Shown: positions 1 to 5,929 of the stretch, piece by piece
How positions within the stretch are numbered: position 1 is the stretch's first letter
Layout of the letters: each line of letters starts with the position of its first letter
From: JAJNNC01 sp038232695
GTDB taxonomy: Bacteria > Bacteroidota > Bacteroidia > Cytophagales > Cyclobacteriaceae
NCBI GenBank assembly: GCA_038232695.1
Contig: JBBSNI010000153.1
Location: 1 to 11,650 of the forward strand
Length of the DNA: 11,650 nt
Reading direction: 5' to 3'
Made by a program: the position numbers and the translations under genes
Notes under the pieces: generated by a model
The model's database searches: none
The model's input: the letters and a program-made list of their open reading frames with translations, nothing else
Told to the model about the DNA's origin: nothing

Positions 1-7
1 ACAGGAG

Positions 8-150
8 TCGGAAGACGGAAGTTGGGTGCAGGATGTCTGCGGATTTCCGTCTTCCAGCTTCGGACTTCTGTCTTTCTACTTCCGTCTTCCAGCTTCGGAC
101 TTCTGGCTTTTTACTTCCGTCTCCCCGCTTCTGTCTTCCAACTTCCTGCC
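8..150. repeat. Degenerate GGAAG/CTTCC repeat cluster with direct and inverted copies
   Basis: Two 26 bp stretches, 45-70 and 80-105, are identical and lie 35 bp apart. A third, diverged copy starts near 115, keeping the 35 bp period. The 13 bp at 10-22 (GGAAGACGGAAGT) is the exact reverse complement of 78-90, and its first 11 bp also match 45-55 in inverted orientation, so the block could fold into a long hairpin. Short purine-rich families of this style occur between genes in several Bacteroidota genomes; that is from general knowledge, not a match to a named family. The cluster overlaps the 3' end of the BioF-like gene, whose stop codon (76-78) lies just upstream of copy two as read here, in the 9 bp spacer. 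The cluster may continue to the left of the window. Confidence 0.8.
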
Positions 151-1197
151 TTCGCTATAATGCCATACCCGGGCAGCGAGCGTTTCCAGGTCTTTGGGCT
201 GGTGCAAGCTGTTGATCACGACCCTGGTGACAGGCTGGCTGTCCGGGTCGGGATAAGGAAAGCTGGAAAGCAGGCAATCTTCTTTGACCGCTTCGCAGAG
301 CGCATTGTCCGGGGTGTAAAATACAGGATAATGTTCAAAATACCGAAAAAGATGCGTGGCTTCTACCAATTGGCGAAAATGTTTGATGTTGGCAAACAAC
401 TGCTTTCTTGCCCGGTGATAGATAGCCTGCGCCTGCATAAAAGCTTCCAGATAAGCCGGTGGAATAGGCGAGCCTGCCGTAAAAAAATAGCTTTTCCACA
501 GCCTCTGTACCAACGCATGGTTCCCCAGCACCATACCGCCAGGAATACCACAGGCTTTGCCAAACGAACTGACGACCACTAACTGTACTGCGCCTTTAAG
601 CTTTGCGCTGATCTCAGGATAAATACCTGAACCATCTTTGCCGATAATACCAAAGCCGTGTGAATCGTCAACAAGCAAGGTGACTTCTCTGTCTTCCGGT
701 AAGTATTCTACCCAATCGAAGCGGTATTTTTCTGCCTCTAAGGGGTTCAGGGAGTTGGAGACGATCACCAGTTCGCCTTGGGTAGCAGCCAGGGTGGCGG
801 GCAAGCCCAGCGCCCAGGTTTTGTAGTCTCCATGCCAGCCGTCCTGTGCCTGGCGCCACACCGCAGGGTGCGTATCGGGTGCATACACAAAGGTTTGCCC
901 GCGGTTCAGCGCATGGACGGCCGCCTGCCCGGCTAAGTAGCCCGAAGAGAACGTGAGCGCCGCCGGTGCCCCGGTGAGCGAAGTAAGCCGTTGCTCTGCC
1001 TGCTGATAAACGGACAGTTGCAGGTTGGAAACCCGCGAACTGGAATAGCTGGTGCCATACCGTTGGATAGCTTCGAGCAGCACCTGCTCAAAGTCAGGGC
1101 TTTTGCTGATACCCAGGTAAGACGTGCCGCTAAAGTAAAGCCGCTCGCGGCCTGCTATCGTCACCGTTCTTCCGGGAAGGATATGGGTTGAATACAT
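76..1197 (-). CDS. BioF-like PLP-dependent enzyme (alpha-oxoamine synthase / fold-type I aminotransferase)
   Basis: This 373-residue protein has the layout of 8-amino-7-oxononanoate synthase and its relatives, which condense an amino acid with an acyl-CoA using PLP. A substrate-loop segment lies at residues 48-60 (YGTSYSSSRVSNL) and a TFSSGY motif at 82-87. His110 sits where family members stack a His on PLP, DDSHG (177-181) is the cofactor-binding Asp/His, and SSFGKACG (210-217) contains the expected Schiff-base Lys214. The usual EGVYSMDGD segment is replaced by SNSLNPLEAEKYRFDWV (147-163), so it is probably not BioF itself and the substrate is unknown. ATG at 1195-1197 is the natural start. 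The gene lies 191 bp downstream of the dipeptide epimerase on the same strand, which suggests a link to murein peptide metabolism (inference). Oddly, residues about 350-373 are translated from the repeat cluster and look like an acquired, non-conserved tail. Confidence 0.85.
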   Translation of the reverse strand: MYSTHILPGRTVTIAGRERLYFSGTSYLGISKSPDFEQVLLEAIQRYGTSYSSSRVSNLQLSVYQQAEQRLTSLTGAPAALTFSSGYLAGQAAVHALNRGQTFVYAPDTHPAVWRQAQDGWHGDYKTWALGLPATLAATQGELVIVSNSLNPLEAEKYRFDWVEYLPEDREVTLLVDDSHGFGIIGKDGSGIYPEISAKLKGAVQLVVVSSFGKACGIPGGMVLGNHALVQRLWKSYFFTAGSPIPPAYLEAFMQAQAIYHRARKQLFANIKHFRQLVEATHLFRYFEHYPVFYTPDNALCEAVKEDCLLSSFPYPDPDSQPVTRVVINSLHQPKDLETLAARVWHYSEGRKLEDRSGETEVKSQKSEAGRRK

Positions 1198-1357
1198 GAA
1201 TTAGATGTTTTTACAAAGTACTCCCTTTCATGGAAATATGGTACCAAGAAAGAGAATATTTTATCAACACCCTTGAAAAAGCCTCCTGACGTATCCGCTA
1301 ACGCTAGTTTGTCTGTTCTAAAAGCAAAAGCTACCACTTCGTAGATCGCACTTGAGC

Positions 1358-1385
1358 ATTGAATATTGATTGTTGAATATTCAAT
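1358..1385. repeat. AT-rich inverted repeat beside the epimerase stop codon
   Basis: ATTGAATATT at 1358-1367 is the exact reverse complement of 1376-1385, with an 8-base loop between. The right part, 1373-1384 (TTGAATATTCAA), is itself a perfect palindrome. The structure sits 3 bp beyond the epimerase stop codon on the minus strand. It lacks a T-tract in the direction of transcription and is wholly A/T in its core, so it is a weak terminator candidate. It may instead be an intergenic repeat or an mRNA 3'-end hairpin. Confidence 0.5.
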
Positions 1386-1388
1386 CTT

Positions 1389-2465
1389 TCATATTTTTGG
1401 CTTCAGCTTCTCCTGTTTAATCAGGCGGGCGCCGGTTCCATTTTCTTTAGCAAATTCTGTATGGTGTTCTTTTACCTTCACGCCTGTAGCTATGTCTTCT
1501 GCCAGCAGCAGCGCGCCGTCCATGTCTACATAGTCCAGCATAGGGGCCAGGTGGGCAATAGCAGAGGTGCCGACGGTCGTCTCGGTCATGCAGCCTACCA
1601 TTACACGCATGTTCAACTGGCGCGCCTGCCGGATCATACGCCGGGCCGGGGTGATGCCGCCGCACTTGGTGAGCTTGATGTTGATACCATGAAAATGTCC
1701 GTGGCATTTTTCCACGTCTTTTTCAGCGATGCAGCTTTCGTCCGCCATCACCGGTAGACGGGCATGTTGGAATACTTCTTTCATTCCTTCCATATCGCCG
1801 GCTGGCAGGGGTTGTTCTATGAACTCTACGTTCAGCTTTTCCAGTGCTTCCGAGTAGCGGATGGTCTGGTCTACGCCCCAGGCGCAGTTGGCATCTACAC
1901 GAAACACCGCATCGGTATGTTTCCGTAAGGCCCGCACAATGTCCAGGTCTTCCTCAGTGCCCAGTTTGATCTTATACAAAGGCCAGGCAACGGCTTTCAT
2001 TTTGCGAACCATATTGTCAATGGTATCAATGCCTATGGTATAGTTAGAGGCCGGAGCCGTGGCGGGGTCCAAGCCCCAGAGTTGGTACAAAGGTTTGCCC
2101 AGCTTCTTACCGAACAGATCGTGGGCTGCCATATCCAGCGCACACAGTGTAAAAGGACTTTGCGGCAGATGCGGGTGTAGCGCTTCCCAAAAGTCTTCGG
2201 GCGTTCCGGCTTCGGCCGGATTAGCGCGGTCTTCTGTAAGCTGGTAGCTTTCTACCAACTCGCGAAGTGTATCCAGTTCACGCCGCATCGTCTCGATAGT
2301 AAAACCGTAATAGGTATTGGCCGTAGCCTCACCCAGGCCGCTAAGGTCAGGCCGCGTAGTATCTTGCAACTCGACGATAAGCGTCTCCTGCGAATCCCGC
2401 ACCGAATGGGCAATTTTAAATCTTTCCTTGAGCTTGAGGTCAAATTCATGTAGCGATAGTTTCAT
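1389..2465 (-). CDS. Dipeptide epimerase (L-Ala-D/L-Glu epimerase type, enolase superfamily)
   Basis: This 358-residue enzyme belongs to the muconate-lactonizing-enzyme branch of the enolase superfamily. It has an N-terminal capping domain followed by a TIM barrel. All expected catalytic residues are visible: the KxK pair in YKIKLG (Lys165 and Lys167), metal ligands Asp191 (VDAN), Glu217 (IEQP) and Asp242 (ADES), the opposite-face Lys264 in INIKLTKCGG, and DMDG at 314-317. That DxD is the signature with which AE epimerases bind the dipeptide amino group. Family members interconvert L-Ala-L-Glu and L-Ala-D-Glu during murein peptide recycling; some prefer other dipeptides, so the exact substrate is open. 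I chose the ATG at 2463-2465. An in-frame start at 2543 would add 26 hydrophobic and basic residues before the conserved beginning and overlap ndk. The neighbouring BioF-like gene follows downstream. Confidence 0.93.
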   Translation of the reverse strand: MKLSLHEFDLKLKERFKIAHSVRDSQETLIVELQDTTRPDLSGLGEATANTYYGFTIETMRRELDTLRELVESYQLTEDRANPAEAGTPEDFWEALHPHLPQSPFTLCALDMAAHDLFGKKLGKPLYQLWGLDPATAPASNYTIGIDTIDNMVRKMKAVAWPLYKIKLGTEEDLDIVRALRKHTDAVFRVDANCAWGVDQTIRYSEALEKLNVEFIEQPLPAGDMEGMKEVFQHARLPVMADESCIAEKDVEKCHGHFHGINIKLTKCGGITPARRMIRQARQLNMRVMVGCMTETTVGTSAIAHLAPMLDYVDMDGALLLAEDIATGVKVKEHHTEFAKENGTGARLIKQEKLKPKI

Positions 2466-2479
2466 ACGGAATAATCTGT

Positions 2480-2487
2480 TAGTTTTG
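2480..2487 (+). promoter_or_regulatory. Candidate Bacteroidota -7 promoter element for ndk
   Basis: TAGTTTTG matches the Bacteroidota -7 consensus TAnnTTTG exactly and is followed by C. It lies about 38 bp before the ndk start codon, which would give a leader of about 30 bases. A TTTC at 2460-2463 is a possible but imperfect -33 element (consensus TTTG) with a slightly short spacer. The element lies in the 59 bp gap between two divergent genes, so transcription control of the two genes may interfere. Confidence 0.5.
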
Positions 2488-2524
2488 CGGAAAAATAAAC
2501 TTTGACTGAAAATAACTATTAAAA

Positions 2525-2944
2525 ATGGCAGGAAACAAGACATTCTCTATGATTAAGCCCGACGCTGTGTCGGCAGGAAATACCGGCGCAATTTTAAAGA
2601 TGATAGAAGAAGCCGGTTTTAAGATCGTTGCTTTAAAGAAAACAGCACTGACCAAGACCCGCGCAGGGCAGTTTTACCAGGTACACCAGGAAAGACCTTT
2701 TTATGATGACCTGTGCCGGTATATGTCTTCCGGTGCGATCATAGCCATGCTCCTGGAAAAGGATAACGCTGTGGCTGACTTCAGAAAACTTATTGGCGCT
2801 ACGGACCCCGCCAAAGCCGAAGAGGGTACTATCCGTAAGCTGTTTGCTACTTCTATAGAAGCCAATGCCGTACATGGCTCAGACGCCGACGATACCGCCA
2901 GCCAGGAAGCCGGCTTTTTCTTCTCCGATATGGAGCGATACTAA
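2525..2944 (+). CDS. ndk: Nucleoside diphosphate kinase
   Basis: The enzyme transfers the terminal phosphate from ATP to other (d)NDPs through a phospho-histidine and balances NTP pools in the cytoplasm. At 139 residues it has the usual bacterial length. The active-site stretch NAVHGSD (114-120) holds the catalytic His117. The remaining nucleotide-binding residues are in place by family alignment: Lys11 in MIKPDAV, Tyr51, Arg87, Thr93, Arg104 and Asn114. ATG at 2525 follows an A-rich stretch, typical of Bacteroidota starts without a Shine-Dalgarno sequence. It is divergent from the epimerase gene, has its own promoter candidate at 2480-2487, and is followed 54 bp after its stop by a strong hairpin/T-tract terminator, so it is probably a single-gene transcript. 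Confidence 0.98.
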   Translation: MAGNKTFSMIKPDAVSAGNTGAILKMIEEAGFKIVALKKTALTKTRAGQFYQVHQERPFYDDLCRYMSSGAIIAMLLEKDNAVADFRKLIGATDPAKAEEGTIRKLFATSIEANAVHGSDADDTASQEAGFFFSDMERY

Positions 2945-2998
2945 TGTGTTGCTATAAATTTTAGCCTTATCCAAAACACTTGAGCCCATGCGCGGTTT

Positions 2999-3054
2999 AA
3001 TAACAGCATGTAGAAATATGCTTTTGCGTTTCTATAGGCTGTTATTTATTTTTT
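2999..3054 (+). terminator. Long hairpin plus T-tract after ndk (intrinsic terminator or leader hairpin)
   Basis: AATAACAGC (2999-3007) pairs perfectly with 3038-3046. After one A-G mismatch (3008/3037) the stem continues as T-A, a G-T wobble, and TAGAAA (3011-3016) with TTTCTA (3029-3034). That makes an almost unbroken 18-step stem with a 12-base loop at 3017-3028. It is followed by a T-rich tract up to 3054 (TTATTTTTT near the end). Position and form suit a terminator for ndk. However, it ends only 21 bp before the ATG of the next gene, so it may instead be, or double as, a 5' leader element of that gene. Confidence 0.7.
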
Positions 3055-3075
3055 AAATTAAAGCAACCGAGCATC

Positions 3076-3531
3076 ATGGCATCTACAAAGGATTTTATTC
3101 CACAACCTGGGTCTGAAAAACCACAACACGAACAGACGAAAACTACTGAATCTATAGTTATTCCTGTCATTGAGGAGCATGTACAGGTCGGCAAGAAAGT
3201 TGTTGAAAAAGGTAAAGTGATCGTCACTAAAGTGGTACACGAAGAGCAGGTAGATGTAGACCTGTCTACCACGCACGAAGAGATTGATGTTGAACGGGTC
3301 GCTGTCAACCAATATGTTGAAACGCCGCCCCCGGCTGTCCGGCATGAAGGCGATACGATGATCGTTCCTGTCCTCAGAGAAGTAATAGAAAAAAGGCTGC
3401 TGTTGGTAGAGGAGTTACACATTACCAAAAAATCAGTGCAGGATGATCAGCAGAAGCAACAAGTAAGGCTGCGCAAAGAGGAAGTCAACGTCAGGCGTAC
3501 TTCTGATGAAGAGACATCCAACCCGTTGTAG
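3076..3531 (+). CDS. YsnF/AvaK-domain (DUF2382) stress-type protein
   Basis: This 151-residue protein has no signal peptide or membrane segment. After a polar N-terminus (1-26) it is built almost wholly of a DUF2382 domain, with two related halves. The first, about 28-75, begins IPVIEEHVQVGKKVVEKGKV and ends in HEEIDVERV. The second, about 96-141, begins VPVLREVIEKRLLLVEEL and ends in RKEEVNVRR. The alternating charged/valine pattern predicts extended beta structure. DUF2382 proteins are linked to general stress responses in several phyla, but no biochemical role is established. The next gene carries the same domain 55 bp downstream on the same strand, so the two are probably co-transcribed paralogues. 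ATG at 3076 lies just beyond the hairpin at 2999-3054, and no separate promoter was recognised between them. Confidence 0.85.
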   Translation: MASTKDFIPQPGSEKPQHEQTKTTESIVIPVIEEHVQVGKKVVEKGKVIVTKVVHEEQVDVDLSTTHEEIDVERVAVNQYVETPPPAVRHEGDTMIVPVLREVIEKRLLLVEELHITKKSVQDDQQKQQVRLRKEEVNVRRTSDEETSNPL

Positions 3532-3586
3532 AGAAAAACAATTTTTATTTATTATATAATTTTTTAATCCTAACCATATACAAATC

Positions 3587-4654
3587 ATGGAACAGACAGT
3601 AATTGGAATTTTTGACAATGCAAGTGAAGCGCAAACAGCCAAAGAAAAACTTTTGAACTTTGGCTTTTCAGAATCGAAAGTAGATATTTCTTCTCAAAGC
3701 ACTACTAGCACAGAATCAACGACCTCTAGAGATAGGGACAGGGATGATGATACCGATAGTATTGGTGATTTTTTCAGGTCGTTGTTTGGTAGTGGCCATG
3801 AAGCTGACAGGCATTCCGAAGTAGCTAAGCGTGGCGGTACTGTTGTAACGGTACATGCACAGTCTGAGCAGGAAGCTGAGCGCGCTACAGATATTCTGGA
3901 CCAATACGGTGCGGTAGATGTAGATGACCGCGCTATGGACTATCACGATACAGATAATACAAACCTTGGTTATACTGACGATGAACTCAGAGACAAAGAG
4001 AGTTATAGAGACAGAGATGTCGACGTAGACGCTGACAATAAGATCAATGTAATTGAGGAAGACCTGAAAGTGGGCAAACGCGAAGTAGAAACTGGCGGTG
4101 TGCGGGTTCGCAGCCGTATTGTAACACGCCCGGTAGAAGAACACCTGAGACTACGTGAAGAGCATGTGCATGTGGAACGCCAGACCGTGAATCGCCCTGC
4201 TACAGAAGCAGACCTGGCAAACTTCAAGGAAGGTGATGTTGAAATGACCGAACATGCCGAAGTGCCGGTGGTTTCTAAAGAAGCGCGCGTCGTAGAAGAG
4301 ATTACGCTTAATAAAGACGTAGAAGAGCGTGAGGAAACCGTACGGGAAGATGTCCGCAAGACCGAAGTAGATGTAGATGAGACCCGGGGAGAAGCCGGGC
4401 GCGATCGTGACGTTCTTGACAGAGACAGGGACGCTGATGCTCTTGACAGAGACGGGGACGCTGATGCTCTTGATACAGACCGAGACGTCCTTGATAGAGA
4501 CCGCGATGATAACTATGCGGAAAACCGCGACATTGATGTAGACATAGAAGACGACCGTGATATTGAGATCAAAGAAGACAGAGACCGTGATCTTGATACA
4601 GATCGGGATTCTGATACAGATCCTGATCTTAATAGAGATCGTGATCGTATCTGA
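3587..4654 (+). CDS. YflT-like / YsnF (DUF2382) stress protein with Asp/Arg-rich tail
   Basis: This 355-residue protein has three parts. Residues 1-110 look like the general-stress YflT/GSP17M-type domain: TVIGIFDNASEAQTAKEKL at 4-22, then RGGTVVTVHAQSEQEAERA at 82-100. A Ser/Thr- and Asp-rich insert (about 36-60) interrupts that domain. Residues about 152-263 form the DUF2382 domain, from INVIEEDLKVGKREVETG to EEREETVREDVRKTEVDV, with two similar halves as in the gene before. Residues 271-355 are low complexity, with 34 Asp and 16 Arg in 85 residues arranged as DRD, DAD and LDRD units. This tail is expected to be disordered and negatively charged. No signal peptide is seen, so it is probably cytoplasmic. 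ATG at 3587 is 55 bp after the preceding gene, and a strong terminator follows. Function is unknown; a stress or desiccation role is an inference from the families. Confidence 0.85.
   Translation: MEQTVIGIFDNASEAQTAKEKLLNFGFSESKVDISSQSTTSTESTTSRDRDRDDDTDSIGDFFRSLFGSGHEADRHSEVAKRGGTVVTVHAQSEQEAERATDILDQYGAVDVDDRAMDYHDTDNTNLGYTDDELRDKESYRDRDVDVDADNKINVIEEDLKVGKREVETGGVRVRSRIVTRPVEEHLRLREEHVHVERQTVNRPATEADLANFKEGDVEMTEHAEVPVVSKEARVVEEITLNKDVEEREETVREDVRKTEVDVDETRGEAGRDRDVLDRDRDADALDRDGDADALDTDRDVLDRDRDDNYAENRDIDVDIEDDRDIEIKEDRDRDLDTDRDSDTDPDLNRDRDRI
4414..4490 (+). repeat. 27 bp in-frame tandem repeat in the Asp/Arg tail
   Basis: Two 27 bp units, 4414-4440 and 4441-4467, differ at a single base (A/G), and a third, partial and diverged unit follows at 4468-4490. 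The period is a multiple of three, so copies add or remove nine residues (pattern LDRDxDADA) without shifting frame. This is the hallmark of a tract that can vary in length by slippage or recombination. Confidence 0.85.
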
Positions 4655-4677
4655 TTTCTTATAAACAACTATACCCT

Positions 4678-4712
4678 AAAAAAGCGGCTCTCCAAGGAGA
4701 GCCGCTTTTTTT
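4678..4712 (+). terminator. Strong intrinsic terminator, probably bidirectional
   Basis: GCGGCTCTCC (4684-4693) pairs perfectly with GGAGAGCCGC (4696-4705). It is flanked by six A on the left and seven T on the right, which extend the stem and supply a T-tract on either strand. It lies 23 bp after the stop codon of the YsnF-type gene and between convergent genes (the next one ends at 4789 on the minus strand), so it can end transcripts from both sides. Confidence 0.95.
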
Positions 4713-4788
4713 ATGATAATCTCAAAATAGATATTGAAAAATGCTACAGGCAACCTAAAACCCAAACCCTAACTTCTATGCAAATTAG

Positions 4789-5859
4789 CTATACTCCGCT
4801 GGAAAGTTTGTCTCTTACGCTTTCAAGCAGCTTTTTGGTGGCTATAATGCCATCTTCTTCACCCAGGCGGTTGCCTTCATACTCTACGCCTACAAAGCCA
4901 CGATAGCCTGCGTCCAGTACGATCTTCATCATCTTCATGTAGTCGATCTGTGTTTCTTCACCCTGCTCATTGAAGTCATAGGTTTTAGCACTGACGCCTT
5001 TGGCGTAGGGCATCAGCTCTGTGACGCCCTTGTAGCGGTCGTACTCTTCTTTACAGGCAGGCTGCGGATTACTGGCGGTTGGCATTTCCCTTTGCATACA
5101 GAAGTTGCCAAAGTCGGGTAGGGTGCCCACGTTTTGCCTGCCGGCCATCTTCATCACACCGGCCAGCCACCCGCCGTTGCTGGATAGCTCGCCGTGGTTT
5201 TCTACAATGATGTTGATGTTGTCTTTGGCGGCGTATTCTCCCAGCTTAGCCAGACCGTCGGCAGCCAGCTTTTGCTGTTCTTGGTAGCCGCCTTCGCTTT
5301 TGGCGTTGACACGGATGGAATGGCAGCCCAGAAACTTGGCGGCATCTACCCATTTGTGGTGGTTTTCTACCGCCTGCATCCGGGCGGCAGCACTCGGGTC
5401 GCCCAGGTTGCCTTCCTGGTCGCACATAATCAGCACGCTGGTGATGCCTTCATTTTCGCAGATGTTTTTAAGCTCAGCTAAGTATTGGGTGTCCTTGGCT
5501 TTGTCATAAAAGAAAGTGTTGACATACTCTACGCCCTCGAAGCCCATCTCGCGGGCTTTTCTGGGAAAATCCAGGTGGCTCATATGGGCGCCCTTGATAA
5601 TAGTAGGATAGTCGCTTTTAAATTTTTCGCCAATGTCTTTCCACGACATCTTAAACAGCTCCGGATTGAACAGGTTTTTGTGAAAAGACCACTCTGCCAG
5701 AGAGATTTTATAAAGAAGGTCTTGGGCAGCCTGCTTGGGTACTTTATTCCCGGCAGTTTGTTCAGCAGCGTCAGAAGTTGTGCTTTGGCAGCTTACGCCC
5801 AGTAGCCCAAAGCCTGCTGAGATCGCTACAGATTGTTGAATAAATAGTCTTCTTTTCAT
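4789..5859 (-). CDS. Exported sugar phosphate isomerase/epimerase-like TIM-barrel protein
   Basis: This 356-residue protein belongs to the xylose-isomerase-like TIM-barrel superfamily (AP endonuclease family 2 fold), members of which isomerise or epimerise sugars, inositols or hydroxypyruvate. The N-terminus has twin arginines in KRRLFIQQS (residues 2-10), a hydrophobic stretch to about 22 and then VSC (22-24). This suits a Tat signal; the Cys may make it a lipoprotein, but Gly at -3 is a poor lipobox. In the barrel, likely metal-site residues are Glu220 (IIVENHGE), Asp249 (GTLPDFGNF) and Glu326 (FVGVEYEG). AKTYDF at 291-296 is another typical barrel strand. Such exported versions are common in Bacteroidota and often sit with carbohydrate-use genes, but no such neighbours are seen here. 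The PhzF-like gene lies 70 bp upstream on the same strand. The substrate cannot be named. Confidence 0.85.
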   Translation of the reverse strand: MKRRLFIQQSVAISAGFGLLGVSCQSTTSDAAEQTAGNKVPKQAAQDLLYKISLAEWSFHKNLFNPELFKMSWKDIGEKFKSDYPTIIKGAHMSHLDFPRKAREMGFEGVEYVNTFFYDKAKDTQYLAELKNICENEGITSVLIMCDQEGNLGDPSAAARMQAVENHHKWVDAAKFLGCHSIRVNAKSEGGYQEQQKLAADGLAKLGEYAAKDNINIIVENHGELSSNGGWLAGVMKMAGRQNVGTLPDFGNFCMQREMPTASNPQPACKEEYDRYKGVTELMPYAKGVSAKTYDFNEQGEETQIDYMKMMKIVLDAGYRGFVGVEYEGNRLGEEDGIIATKKLLESVRDKLSSGV

Positions 5860-5929
5860 TCGTCAAAATTTACACTTGTTTACATTTTCGTGGGAGCCAA
5901 TTTACTGTTTTCCTGCAAAAAACCAGACA

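Noticed and set aside
45..140. CRISPR-like repeats at the left edge
   Set aside because: There are only two perfect copies, separated by 9 bp, with inverted copies nearby and no cas genes. The spacing is far too short for spacers, and part of it is translated.
22..582. 186-residue plus-strand reading frame opposite the BioF-like gene
   Set aside because: It is antisense to a well-supported conserved gene. Its N-terminal part is only the translated repeat cluster, with low-complexity Phe/Leu/Ser runs, and it shows no family features.
2466..2543. Longer start for the epimerase at 2543
   Set aside because: The extra 26 residues precede the conserved beginning of the family, would cover the ndk promoter candidate, and overlap the ndk start codon.
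3042..3428. Minus-strand frame opposite the first YsnF gene, rich in Ser/Thr/Cys
   Set aside because: Its composition is a mirror of the Val/Glu-rich sense codons. It overlaps the hairpin region and shows no independent motif.
3716..4359. Minus-strand frames opposite the YflT/YsnF gene
   Set aside because: These are shadows of a biased, repetitive sense sequence. The sense strand carries recognisable domains and the terminator.
5864..5872. Possible -7 promoter box for the TIM-barrel gene (TAAATTTTG on the minus strand)
   Set aside because: The spacing within the box is one base off the consensus and it lies only 4 bp from the ATG. No convincing -33 element stands at the right distance.
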